A stretch of 64,000 nucleotides of DNA, taken from positions 62,001-126,000 of the forward strand of contig NZ_QZEX01000001.1 in NCBI RefSeq assembly GCF_003646465.1. Reading direction: 5' to 3'. Below, piece after piece: positions 44,856 through 53,205 of the stretch. This DNA is from Chachezhania antarctica. GTDB lineage: Bacteria > Pseudomonadota > Alphaproteobacteria > Rhodobacterales > Rhodobacteraceae. The notes under the pieces were generated by a model that ran no database searches, had not been told where the DNA came from, and saw only the letters and a program-made list of their open reading frames with translations. How positions within the stretch are numbered: position 1 is the stretch's first letter; each line of letters opens with the position of its first letter. A program made the position numbers and the translations under genes.

Positions 44856-45093
44856 CCGACGGCCCGGAGTGCTGATCGTACCATAGGTTCGCGACCGACC
44901 CGGGGGGCGGTGACGCAGAGAATGCCTTAAGGTAAGCGAAGGACTCACAAGTTGTCCGCACGCCTCGTCAATCGCGTCCGCCCTGGGGGCGGGTCGGGCG
45001 CGCACCGGGTCGGCGGGCGATCCGGTAATCACTCCAGCCTTCACCACGAATAAAACTCGTGCGTCGGCTCATGACCCGTGCAAATTTGCATGC

Positions 45094-45972
45094 ATGAATG
45101 CAGATTGGGACGATCTCAGAACCGTTTTGGCGCTGGTGCGTCATGGCACGCTGGCCGGTGCGGGCGCCGAGCTTGGCGTGAGCTATACCACCGTGGCCCG
45201 CCGCGTGCAGCGGACCGAAAAGGACATGGGCGAGGTCCTGTTCGAACGGCTCGCCGATGGCTACCGGCCAACACACGCCGCGCGGCTGGTCGCCGAATAT
45301 GCCGAACGGATGGAAGCCGAACAGGTCTCGCTCCTCCGGAAGATAGAAGGCCGGGACAATCGGCTTTCCGGGCCTCTGGTCGTCGCCGCACCGCAGCTTC
45401 TGATCGGATCGCACGTGGCCCCGGTGCTCGACCAGTTCACCCGTGCCTATCCCGGGGTAGAGCTGACGATCCGCGCCACCCACGACGCGGGCGGCCTGAC
45501 CCGGCGCGGGGCCGATGTCTCCATCCGCATGGATCGGTTCCCGGTCGGTTCCCTGCAGGGGATCAGGTTATGCGCCCAGCACGAGGCGAGCTTTGCCAGC
45601 CCGAAACTCGCCGATCGCCTCCAGCGTCACCCGGACGCCACCATCGACTGGCTGGCCAGCGAGCGCGATCCGCACGTGCCGAAGCAGGCTCTGGAGGCCT
45701 TCCCGAACTCCCGCGTCCGCATGGTCTTCGACGACACCGTCGCGATGATCGGGGCGGCGCAGGCCGGGCTGGGCGTTGTCAGGCTCCCGATGTTCCTTGG
45801 CCGGGCGACGGCATGGCTGGTGCAGGTTCCCGTGCTGCCCCCCCGGCCCTGCGACGATATCTGGGCCGTGGCCCAGGACGATATCTGGCGCACGGCCAAG
45901 GTGGCGGCGTTCCGGTCGATGCTGGCCGCGCATTTCCGGGCCCGCCGGCAGGATTTCGTGGGACAGACGTAA
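45094..45972 (+). CDS. LysR-family transcriptional regulator
   Basis: A 292-aa LysR-type regulator. The winged helix (LRTVLALVRHGTLAGAGAELGVSYTTVARRVQRTEKDMGEVLFERLADGYRPT) begins at residue 8, and the periplasmic-binding-like effector domain fills about 90-290. It lies end to end with the converging enoyl-CoA hydratase gene, seven bases between stops, so it does not face its usual divergent target. The 238-base gap upstream holds no gene that I can see. Confidence 0.91.
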   Translation: MNADWDDLRTVLALVRHGTLAGAGAELGVSYTTVARRVQRTEKDMGEVLFERLADGYRPTHAARLVAEYAERMEAEQVSLLRKIEGRDNRLSGPLVVAAPQLLIGSHVAPVLDQFTRAYPGVELTIRATHDAGGLTRRGADVSIRMDRFPVGSLQGIRLCAQHEASFASPKLADRLQRHPDATIDWLASERDPHVPKQALEAFPNSRVRMVFDDTVAMIGAAQAGLGVVRLPMFLGRATAWLVQVPVLPPRPCDDIWAVAQDDIWRTAKVAAFRSMLAAHFRARRQDFVGQT

Positions 45973-45978
45973 GGCCGC

Positions 45979-46773
45979 TCAGGTCCCCGTGAAGACCGGC
46001 TTGCGCTTTTCCACGAAGGCGGCGGCGGCTTCCCTGTGGTCGGCCGTCGTGCTCGACATCATGTGGTTGCGCGCCTCGTTGTCGAAACAGGCCGACAGGC
46101 TTGCGCCCGATTCCGCCATCAGCAGGTTGTCCTTGATCCGGCCCAGCGTCAGCGTCGGCCCGGCGGCAAGTTCGGCCCCCATGGCGCGGGCGGTGGCCTG
46201 CACATCGGTGCCCGGGACGGCGCGGGTGGCCACGCCCATCTCGACCGCCTGAATGCCCGACAGAAGCGGCGACAGCAGGTACATCTCGCGCGCCTTCGCG
46301 GCGCCAAGGATCTTAGACAGGAAATAGGTGCCGCCGAAATCGCCCGACAGGCCCACGTTCTTGAACGCGGTGGTGATCTTCGCATCCTCGGCCACGATCC
46401 GGAAATCGCAGGCCAGCGCGATCGACAAGCCGGCGCCGGCGCAGGAGCCTTCGACGGCCGCGATGGTTGGCTTCTTCATCTCGTGCAGGTAGCGCGAGAT
46501 CGACATCCGGTCGCGGAGGCCATGCATTCGCTGGCCCAGGGCCATGTCCCGCCCCGCGCCTTCGTTCATCGCCTTCACGTCGCCGCCGACACAGAAATGC
46601 CCGCCGGCCCCTGTCAGCACCACGGCGCGCACGCTGTCATCTTCGGCCGCCGCCGCCGTCGCGTCGCACAACGCCTGCGTCAGCGACGCATCCAGCGCAT
46701 TGCGCCGGTCGGTCCGGTTCATCGTCAGGACCAACAGGCCGTCCTGCTGTTCGGACAAAAGCACATCACTCAT
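45979..46773 (-). CDS. Enoyl-CoA hydratase/isomerase (PaaG-like subgroup)
   Basis: A 264-aa crotonase-fold enzyme. The oxyanion hole is formed by the GAGGHFCVGGD and GSCAGAGLSIALACDF segments. The position usually held by the second catalytic Glu reads GLSGDFGGTYFL, with Asp, as in PaaG-type isomerases rather than classical hydratases. The C-terminal end RKPVFTG also fits. ATG 46773 gives the usual start. It diverges from a TetR gene with a palindrome between, and that TetR probably represses it. Confidence 0.9.
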   Translation of the reverse strand: MSDVLLSEQQDGLLVLTMNRTDRRNALDASLTQALCDATAAAAEDDSVRAVVLTGAGGHFCVGGDVKAMNEGAGRDMALGQRMHGLRDRMSISRYLHEMKKPTIAAVEGSCAGAGLSIALACDFRIVAEDAKITTAFKNVGLSGDFGGTYFLSKILGAAKAREMYLLSPLLSGIQAVEMGVATRAVPGTDVQATARAMGAELAAGPTLTLGRIKDNLLMAESGASLSACFDNEARNHMMSSTTADHREAAAAFVEKRKPVFTGT

Positions 46774-46827
46774 CGGGGTCCCTCCTCCCAAATGAAACTT
46801 GGATCCGCTGGAAATGCCCGCGGATGT

Positions 46828-46841
46828 CTGACATATGTCAG
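46828..46841. promoter_or_regulatory. Candidate TetR operator between hydratase and tetR genes
   Basis: CTGACATATGTCAG is a perfect 14-bp palindrome in the 224-base divergent region. It lies 55 bases from the hydratase start and fits the size of TetR operators. Confidence 0.55.
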
Positions 46842-46997
46842 GCTAGATTTTGGCCGTGAAATGGTCAACTGTTGTCGGACAGACGCATGCGGGAACGCTG
46901 CGACACGTCAGGAAACGGCCCTACGCTTGTATACCAAGGCCCAAGAGACTAGGCTCCGACGTCAACAAGCCCGACGAGAGGTGCGGAGAATAACGGT

Positions 46998-47696
46998 ATG
47001 ATGGACGGGAATTCAGACGCTTCCGACAAGATCGGAACAGGCCCGATGCTGGAGGAGGCGGAACTGAACGGCGTCCGCAACGAGGATCTTGTCCGCCAGC
47101 GGCGCGAACAGATCTGCGATGCCGCGCTGGAATTGTTCCTGCAGAAGGGGTTTGCCGCGACCACGATCCGCGACATCTGCGGACGGTCGGGCGTGAACCA
47201 GGCGAGCATCTACGATTATATCGCCAACAAGAACGACATCCTGCGCCGCCTGCTGAACCAGCTGTGGTTCCGGCGCGATGTGGTGCATCTGCCCGACCTG
47301 ATGGCCGACCAGAGCCTGTCGCTGGAAGAGGTCTTCGAACGCTATTACCGCGAGACATGGGCCATGAAGCGCAAGGGCACGTTGCTGGCCTATCGTTCCG
47401 TCCCGCACATGCAGCCCGAAGACCGCAAGACGATGCGTCTGCGCGAACGCAAGCTGATCGAGGACTTGGCCTACCAGCTGCATGCGCGCGCGGGGGACCT
47501 GCCCGACGACGTGCGGGTCGAGGTGATTTCGAATATCCTCGTGTTCCTGTCGGCCTTCGCGCCCATGCGCGACTGGCTGGCGCATAACGTGGATGCGGAC
47601 GAGATGATCCACCTTGTGTCTGCCGGGGCTGCGGCGATGGTCGAGCGGATGTTCGACGAGATCCGCGCCGGACGACCCGCAGACGCCACCGGCTGA
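46998..47696 (+). CDS. TetR-family regulator
   Basis: A 232-aa repressor with an N-terminal helix-turn-helix (ATTIRDICGRSGVNQASIYDYIANKNDIL). An acidic extension of about 30 residues precedes the DNA-binding domain, longer than usual; an internal ATG at 47046 would remove half of it. The C-terminal domain has a RYYRETW motif and a long helix end seen in acyl-CoA-linked TetR proteins. It diverges from the enoyl-CoA hydratase gene, the likely target. Confidence 0.88.
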   Translation: MMDGNSDASDKIGTGPMLEEAELNGVRNEDLVRQRREQICDAALELFLQKGFAATTIRDICGRSGVNQASIYDYIANKNDILRRLLNQLWFRRDVVHLPDLMADQSLSLEEVFERYYRETWAMKRKGTLLAYRSVPHMQPEDRKTMRLRERKLIEDLAYQLHARAGDLPDDVRVEVISNILVFLSAFAPMRDWLAHNVDADEMIHLVSAGAAAMVERMFDEIRAGRPADATG

Positions 47697-47724
47697 TCCC
47701 GCGGGGCGGCGGTTACCAGGCGGA

Positions 47725-47745
47725 CCCGGGCCTTGCCGGCCCGGG
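47725..47745. terminator. Hairpin between tetR and fliI
   Basis: CCCGGGCC (47725-47732) pairs with GGCCCGGG (47738-47745) around TTGCC, midway between converging genes. There is no T-run. Confidence 0.55.
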
Positions 47746-47760
47746 ACGACATGATGGTGC

Positions 47761-49080
47761 TTATCCGGCCCGTCGGATCAGAAGGGCCAGACGGTCGAAA
47801 CTCGCCTTCACCTCCGGATCTCCCGTCTTCGCAAAGAAGGTGTCGAGTTCCGACCAGATCCGGACGGCACGGTCGAGCTGCAGATCACTGCCCTCGGCAT
47901 ATAGACCCGCGCGAATCATCACTTCCGACCGTTCATAGGCGCCCAGGAGCGCCCGGGCCTCGTTGATCAGCTTGTTTTCATCGTCGCTCGCCGCGTCGGG
48001 CAGGCTGCGCGAGACAGACCGGCTGACGTCGATGGCCGGATAGCGTCCACGCTCCGCGATCTCCCGGCTGAGAACAATGTGGCCGTCGAGCACGCCACGC
48101 AGGATGTCGGCGATCGGTTCGTCCATGTCGGAGCCTGCGACCAGGACACTGAAAACAGCCGTGATGTCGCCCATGCCGTCGATCCCCGGTCCCGCGCGTT
48201 CGCAAAGGCCCGTGATCAGCGGCACGACGCTGGCCGGGAACCCGCGCAGGGCGGGAAGTTCGCCCGAGGCGGCGGCGATCTCGCGGTGTGCCTCGGCGTA
48301 GCGGGTGATCGAATCGGCCAGGAACAGGACCTTCAGACCCTTGTCGCGGAAATGTTCAGCCACCGTCATCGCCGCCCCGGCGCAGCGGCGGCGGGTGAGC
48401 GCGGACTGGTCGGATGTCGCCGCCACGATCACCGTGCGCGTCATGCCGTCCGGGCCCAGAACGCGGCGGACGAACTCGCTGACCTCCCGTCCCCGCTCGC
48501 CGATCAGCGCCACGACGACGATGTCGGCCTCGACCTCCCGCGTGAGATGGGAGAGAAGCCGCGATTTGCCGACGCCCGAGCCTGCGAAAAGCCCGACGCG
48601 CTGTCCTTCGACCAAGGGCAACAGCGTGTTCAGGACCGCCATTCCCGTGGACAGCCGCGCGCCCAGGCCCCGGCGCTGCGCGGCCGGGGGCGGGGCTGCG
48701 GTTATGGTGCGCGGCGTATGCCCCCGCGGCAGGGGTCGGTTGTCGAGCGGACGGGCATATGGGTCGATGATGCGGCCCAGCCAGCCATCGCACGGCGCGA
48801 AGGTGGTGGGCGAGGTCAGCACGACCCGGTCGCCAACGGCGATCCCGTCGGGCGTGCCGTCGATGAAAAGCTGGATGTCGTCCTGGCCCACGGCCATGAC
48901 TTCACCGTGAAGCGCCTTGCCACCCTTCTGCCGAATCGCGGCGCGGTCGCCGATACGTGCCAGACGCTCCAGCCCGTCGACGCGGACGACGCCATCGCCC
49001 ACGCTGGCCACGAGGCCCGATGGATGGGAGCGACGCACCGCCTGCAGATCGTTGATCAGCGATTCCAGTGCCTGGGGCAT
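47761..49080 (-). CDS. fliI: Flagellar export ATPase FliI
   Basis: The ATPase of the flagellar type III export apparatus, 439 aa. Walker A is GLFAGSGVGKS, followed by ALIGERGREVSEF and the Walker B LKVLFLADSITRY. The N-terminal part is the F1-beta-like barrel, and GRYPAIDVSRSVSR marks the FliI branch. ATG 49080 (MPQALESLINDLQ) is preferred over a longer in-frame start at 49131. It diverges from flgB with CtrA-like DNA between. Its usual neighbour fliH is absent here. Confidence 0.96.
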   Translation of the reverse strand: MPQALESLINDLQAVRRSHPSGLVASVGDGVVRVDGLERLARIGDRAAIRQKGGKALHGEVMAVGQDDIQLFIDGTPDGIAVGDRVVLTSPTTFAPCDGWLGRIIDPYARPLDNRPLPRGHTPRTITAAPPPAAQRRGLGARLSTGMAVLNTLLPLVEGQRVGLFAGSGVGKSRLLSHLTREVEADIVVVALIGERGREVSEFVRRVLGPDGMTRTVIVAATSDQSALTRRRCAGAAMTVAEHFRDKGLKVLFLADSITRYAEAHREIAAASGELPALRGFPASVVPLITGLCERAGPGIDGMGDITAVFSVLVAGSDMDEPIADILRGVLDGHIVLSREIAERGRYPAIDVSRSVSRSLPDAASDDENKLINEARALLGAYERSEVMIRAGLYAEGSDLQLDRAVRIWSELDTFFAKTGDPEVKASFDRLALLIRRAG

Positions 49081-49133
49081 TCGTGCCTGCCTTTCCTGCC
49101 CTCTCCCGCAAACGGTTTCTAAAGGAATCACCG

Positions 49134-49148
49134 TTAAGCCTTGATTGA
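49134..49148. promoter_or_regulatory. CtrA-like site between fliI and flgB
   Basis: TTAA (49134-49137), seven bases, then TTGA (49145-49148), one base off the TTAA-N7-TTAA CtrA box, 24 bases before the flgB ATG. CtrA drives flagellar genes in this group. Confidence 0.4.
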
Positions 49149-49171
49149 AATTGATCGAGGGAGAAGCCCCG

Positions 49172-49561
49172 ATGTTCGCAGAACTGAACGTCTTTCGGAT
49201 GGCGCATGGAATGGCGTTTCATGCCGGCCAGCGGCAATCGGTGATTGCCCAGAACATGGCGAATTCCGATACGCCCGGCCACCGGGCGCGGGATCTCGTC
49301 CCATTCACAGAGCTTGTGGCCCGGGGCGCCGATACGGCCGCCCTGCGCGCCACCCGTCCGGGGCATCTGGGCGACACCGGCGACAACCCGTTCCATTCCG
49401 AGCCGACCCAATCGAGCTTGCCGTTGGCCGAAGGCCAGAACGCCATCTCGGTGGAGGAGGAAATGGTGAAGGCCGTCGAAACCAAGCGCCAGCATGACCG
49501 GGCGCTTGCGATCTACCGGTCGTCGCTGACCCTTCTGCGCACAAGCCTGGGACGGGGGTAA
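49172..49561 (+). CDS. flgB: Flagellar proximal rod protein FlgB
   Basis: A 129-aa proximal rod subunit exported by the flagellar system. The N-terminal rod motif MANSDTPGHRARDL and the C-terminal coiled-coil end TKRQHDRALAIYRSSLTLLRTSLGRG are present. ATG 49172 is chosen because it gives MFAELNVFRMAHGMAF. First gene of the nine-gene plus-strand operon, three bases before flgC. Confidence 0.93.
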   Translation: MFAELNVFRMAHGMAFHAGQRQSVIAQNMANSDTPGHRARDLVPFTELVARGADTAALRATRPGHLGDTGDNPFHSEPTQSSLPLAEGQNAISVEEEMVKAVETKRQHDRALAIYRSSLTLLRTSLGRG

Positions 49562-49564
49562 GGT

Positions 49565-49957
49565 ATGAGCGATTTTGCCCACGCCCTGTCGGTTTCCGCC
49601 AGCGCCCTGCGCGCCCAGGCCACGCGCCTGCGGTTGACGGCGGAGAACGTATCGAACGCCGACACGCCCGGCTACCGCCGCAAGCTGGTGTCCTTCAACG
49701 CCGTCCGCGAAGAACGCGATGGCCCCGCGAGGGTCGAGATCGGGCCCGTCAGGCTCGACAAGACCGACCCGGTGAAGATCTACGACCCCGCCCATCCGCT
49801 TGCCGACGAAGGCGGGCACTACGAGGGGTCGAATGTCGATCTGATGATCGAGATCGCCGATTCCCGCGAGGCCCAGCGCAGCTACGAGGCCAACCTGAAA
49901 ATGTTTGACCAGGCCCGCAAGATGTCTTCCGGACTGATGGATTTGCTGAGACGATAA
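49565..49957 (+). CDS. flgC: Flagellar proximal rod protein FlgC
   Basis: A 130-aa proximal rod subunit. The N-terminal helix ends in LRLTAENVSNADTPGYRRKLV and the C-terminal part in GSNVDLMIEIADSREAQRSYEANLKMFDQARKM, both family hallmarks. The length is normal. It lies between flgB and fliE with gaps of 3 and 12 bases, so it is cotranscribed. Confidence 0.96.
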   Translation: MSDFAHALSVSASALRAQATRLRLTAENVSNADTPGYRRKLVSFNAVREERDGPARVEIGPVRLDKTDPVKIYDPAHPLADEGGHYEGSNVDLMIEIADSREAQRSYEANLKMFDQARKMSSGLMDLLRR

Positions 49958-49969
49958 GGAGGTACCAGA

Positions 49970-50263
49970 ATGGACCTGAGACAACTTTCCGCACTTCAAA
50001 GCTACACCGCGGCCAAGCCCGCGACACAGCCTGATCCGAACGCCACGCCGGATCCGGGCACCGCGATACGCGGCGCGACGCAGGATTTCGTGCAGACCCT
50101 CCGCCACGGCGAGCAGACCGCGATTGCCTCGATGTCGGGCGCAGCCGATCCGCACGCGCTGGTGCAGGCTCTGGCGCAGACGGAACTGGCGGTCGAAACC
50201 GCCGTGACCGTGCGCAACAAGGTTGTCGAGGCGTATCAGGAAATCCTAAGGATGCCGGTCTAA
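49970..50263 (+). CDS. fliE: Flagellar hook-basal body protein FliE
   Basis: A 97-aa adaptor that joins the MS ring to the rod. The C-terminal FliE pattern ADPHALVQALAQTELAVETAVTVRNKVVEAYQEILRMPV is intact. The N-terminal 35 residues are poorly conserved and Pro/Thr-rich. GGAGG lies eight bases before the ATG. It ends one base before the fliQ start. Confidence 0.93.
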   Translation: MDLRQLSALQSYTAAKPATQPDPNATPDPGTAIRGATQDFVQTLRHGEQTAIASMSGAADPHALVQALAQTELAVETAVTVRNKVVEAYQEILRMPV

Positions 50264-50264
50264 G

Positions 50265-50537
50265 ATGCTGCAGGAAGGCGTCTTTTTCGACACGATGCGA
50301 CAGGGGCTGTGGGTCGCGGTGGCGATCTCGCTTCCGATCCTGACGGTCGCGCTGCTCACCGGTCTCGTCGTCGGCCTGTTCCAGGCGCTGACCTCAATCC
50401 AGGAAATGACGCTGACCTTCGTGCCGAAACTTGCCGCCATCGTGATCGTCTTCTGGCTGTCGATGGGCTTCATGACCCAGACACTCGTGGCCTTCTTCCA
50501 ATCGCAGATCGTGCCGCTCATGACCGGAGGATTCTAA
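50265..50537 (+). CDS. fliQ: Flagellar export gate protein FliQ
   Basis: A 90-aa inner-membrane component of the type III export gate with two hydrophobic segments (residues about 15-38 and 47-70). The motifs LPILTVALLTGLVVGLFQALTSIQEMTLTFVPK are typical. fliP is not adjacent. The stop overlaps the flgF ATG by one base (TAATG), so translation is coupled to flgF. Confidence 0.96.
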   Translation: MLQEGVFFDTMRQGLWVAVAISLPILTVALLTGLVVGLFQALTSIQEMTLTFVPKLAAIVIVFWLSMGFMTQTLVAFFQSQIVPLMTGGF

Positions 50538-51250
50538 TGGACAGCACCGCCTACACCACGTTGTCGCGCCAGTCGGGGCTGATGCGGGAAATGCAGATCG
50601 TGGCGAACAACGTCGCCAATGCCTCGACCACCGGGTACCGGCAGGGCGGCATGATCTTTTCCGAGTTCGTCCGCCGCGCTCCGGGGGAACCGTCGATCTC
50701 CATGGCCGGTGCCAAGGTCGAACATACGTCCCTGTCGCAAGGCGCGCTGCGGCGGACCGACGGGCCCTTCGACATGGCGATCGAAGGCGACGGGTTCTTC
50801 CAGATCGAAACGCCCGACGGCGTGCGCCTTACCCGCGCCGGGGCGTTTTCGCCCAATGCCGCCGGCGACCTCGTGACGATGGAAGGCCACCGCGTGCTGG
50901 ATGCCGGCGGCGCGCCCGTCTTCGTGCCCGGCACCGCAACGTCGATCCGGATCGCCTCGGACGGCACGATCAGCGCCGATGACGGCCCGATCGGGCAGGT
51001 CGGCGTGGTACAGCCGGTCGATCCGCTGGGTCTCGTCCGCGAGGATGGCGTGATGTTCCGCGCCGATGACGGCGTCGAACCGGCCGAAGGCGCGCGGGTA
51101 CTGCAGTTCTTCCTCGAAAGCTCGAACGTCAATTCCGTCCTGCAACTGGCGCGCATGATCGAAGTCCAGCGCGCCTACGAGCTGGGCCAGAAATTCCTCG
51201 ATGCCGAAGACCGTCGCGTGCGCGACGCCATCGACACGCTGAAAAGCTAA
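50537..51250 (+). CDS. flgF: Flagellar distal-rod protein FlgF
   Basis: A 237-aa distal-rod subunit. It has the rod/hook N-terminus LMREMQIVANNVANASTTGYRQ, the DGFFQIETPDG D1 segment, and a C-terminal VLQLARMIEVQRAYELGQKFLD helix. The order flgF-flgG is the usual one. ATG 50537 overlaps the fliQ stop and has a GGAGG site nearby (50525-50530). Confidence 0.95.
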   Translation: MDSTAYTTLSRQSGLMREMQIVANNVANASTTGYRQGGMIFSEFVRRAPGEPSISMAGAKVEHTSLSQGALRRTDGPFDMAIEGDGFFQIETPDGVRLTRAGAFSPNAAGDLVTMEGHRVLDAGGAPVFVPGTATSIRIASDGTISADDGPIGQVGVVQPVDPLGLVREDGVMFRADDGVEPAEGARVLQFFLESSNVNSVLQLARMIEVQRAYELGQKFLDAEDRRVRDAIDTLKS

Positions 51251-51263
51251 CGGAGACACCCAG

Positions 51264-52052
51264 ATGATCCGAGCCCTCAAGATCGCCGCCACCGGCATGA
51301 GCGCGCAGCAGCTTCGCGTCGAGACGACGTCGAACAACCTCGCGAACATGAACACCACGGGCTACAATCCCCGCCGGGCCGAGTTCGCCGACCTGCACTA
51401 CCAGCAGGTCGCCCGCGCGGGCGCTGTCACCGCTTCGGACGGGACGGTCCTGCCCACCGGCGTGCAGCTGGGCCTGGGCGTGCGGCCCGTCGCCGTGACG
51501 GTCGAACTGCAGCAGGGCGCCCTGACGCGCACCGGCAGCGATCTGGACGTGGCCATCGAAGGCGCGGGATATCTCGAAGTGCTCATGCCCTCGGGAGAAT
51601 CCGCCTATACCCGCGATGGCGGGTTCAAACGGTCCGCAGAAGGGGTCGTTGTCACCTCGGATGGCTATACGGTCGAGCCGGAGATCGTCATTCCCGCCGA
51701 AGCGCTGAGCGTCTCGATCAACGGCGCGGGCGAGGTCTTTGCCTATTTCCGCGACAACCCGCAGGGTCAGCAGCTTGGCCAGCTGAACCTTGCACTGTTC
51801 ACGAACGCGAAGGGGCTGGAAGCCTTGGGCGGCAATCTCTTTGCCGAAACCGAAGCCTCCGGCCCGCCGATCCTGGGCAATCCGGGAGAGGACGGGATGG
51901 GCACGCTGCGGCAGGGCTATCTTGAAGGCAGCTCCGTCGACGCGGTGCGCGAAGTGACGGAACTGATCGAGGCCCAGCGCGGCTATGAAATGAACTCCAA
52001 GGTGATTTCGGCTGCCGACCAGATGATGGCCGCAATGACGCAGGTGCGCTGA
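51264..52052 (+). CDS. flgG: Flagellar distal-rod protein FlgG
   Basis: A 262-aa distal-rod subunit. The N-terminal TGMSAQQLRVETTSNNLANMNTTGY and C-terminal VDAVREVTELIEAQRGYEMNSKVISAADQMM match the family. The length is the norm of 260 aa. It overlaps the flgA ATG by one base, so the rod and P-ring chaperone genes are coupled. Confidence 0.97.
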   Translation: MIRALKIAATGMSAQQLRVETTSNNLANMNTTGYNPRRAEFADLHYQQVARAGAVTASDGTVLPTGVQLGLGVRPVAVTVELQQGALTRTGSDLDVAIEGAGYLEVLMPSGESAYTRDGGFKRSAEGVVVTSDGYTVEPEIVIPAEALSVSINGAGEVFAYFRDNPQGQQLGQLNLALFTNAKGLEALGGNLFAETEASGPPILGNPGEDGMGTLRQGYLEGSSVDAVREVTELIEAQRGYEMNSKVISAADQMMAAMTQVR

Positions 52053-52468
52053 TGCGACTGACCCTGCCCCTGATCCTTGCCCTTCTGGCCCAGACGGCCG
52101 CGGCCGACATCCTTGTTCCCGCCCGGCTGATCCGCGCCAAGGAAATCGTGCGCGCCGAAGATCTTGTGACCAACCCGGCGGACGTCCCCGGCGCCCTGTC
52201 GCAGGTGGACGAGATTGTCGGCCTGGAAGCCCGCGTCGCACTTTATCCCGGCCGGCCCGTGCGGCCGGGCGATGTGGGTCCGCCGGCGCTGGTCGGGCGC
52301 AATGACGTGGTCACGCTGATCTTCAACTCCGGCGGTCTGACGATAACCACCGAAGGCCGGGCCCTGGGCCGCGGCGCGCATGGGGAACATGTGCGCGTGA
52401 TGAACCTCAATTCCCGAAACACGGTGACCGGGAAGATCCGGTCGGATGGCGCGGTGGTCGTGCAATGA
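52052..52468 (+). CDS. flgA: Flagellar P-ring assembly chaperone FlgA
   Basis: A 138-aa periplasmic SAF-domain protein that helps assemble the P ring. A signal peptide (cut after AAA at about 20) is followed by the SAF motif PARLIRAKEIVRAEDL and LYPGRPVRPGDV, then VMNLNSRNTVTGKI. It is shorter than enteric FlgA (about 220 aa), as is common in this group. ATGA overlap with flgH. flgI is not adjacent. Confidence 0.93.
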   Translation: MRLTLPLILALLAQTAAADILVPARLIRAKEIVRAEDLVTNPADVPGALSQVDEIVGLEARVALYPGRPVRPGDVGPPALVGRNDVVTLIFNSGGLTITTEGRALGRGAHGEHVRVMNLNSRNTVTGKIRSDGAVVVQ

Positions 52469-53196
52469 AACAGGTAATTCCCATGGCCATGATGGGCCTC
52501 GCCGCACTCGCCGCCTGCGGGCGCGAGGATCATATCGGCAAGCCGCCCAGCTTCACGCCCACCACGGATTCCGCCGAACATGTCGCCATGCTGGGCGCAG
52601 GGCTGCCGCTTTACACGAACCGCCGCACGCAAGTGCAGGAGGCGTCGCTCTGGAACCATGGCCCCCGTTCGCTGCTGGGCGATCGGCGCGCGCTCAAGAA
52701 GGGCGACATCCTGACCGTGGTGATCGAGATCGACGAAAGTGCCGAGATCTCGAATGATACCGACAGGTCGCGCTCTGCCTCGGAATCAATGGGGATCACG
52801 GGCTTCTTCGGCCTGCCCCAGCGGATCAACCGGCGACAGCCCGAAGGTGCCTCGCTCGAGGAAGCGGTCGGCATCACGTCGGACAGCTCCAGCGAAGGGT
52901 CCGGATCCGTCAGCCGCAACGAACAGCTGGAACTGAAGGTCGCGGCGACGGTTGTCGACGTCCTGCCGAACGGGGTCCTGTCCATCGTGGGCTCCCAGGA
53001 GGTGCGCGTGAACTTCGAGATGCGCGAACTGCTGGTGTCGGGCTATGTCCGGCCCGAGGACATCTCGCGCCTGAACCAGATCACGTATGACAAGATCGCC
53101 TCGGCCCGGATTTCCTATGGCGGGCGCGGGCAGATCACCGATGTTCAACAGCCCCGCGTGGGCCAGCAGGTCCTAGACGCGATCCTGCCGTTCTGA
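52465..53196 (+). CDS. flgH: Flagellar L-ring lipoprotein FlgH
   Basis: A 243-aa outer-membrane lipoprotein that forms the L ring. The lipobox LAACG puts the lipidated Cys at about 18. The middle has SLLGDRRALKKGDILTVVIEI and a SSSEGSGSVSRNEQLELKVAATVVDVLPNG stretch, and the C-terminal part is RPEDISRLNQITYDKIASARISYGG. Its gene lies nine bases before the FliL-like gene. Confidence 0.96.
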   Translation: MKQVIPMAMMGLAALAACGREDHIGKPPSFTPTTDSAEHVAMLGAGLPLYTNRRTQVQEASLWNHGPRSLLGDRRALKKGDILTVVIEIDESAEISNDTDRSRSASESMGITGFFGLPQRINRRQPEGASLEEAVGITSDSSSEGSGSVSRNEQLELKVAATVVDVLPNGVLSIVGSQEVRVNFEMRELLVSGYVRPEDISRLNQITYDKIASARISYGGRGQITDVQQPRVGQQVLDAILPF

Positions 53197-53205
53197 GGGT
53201 ATCCG

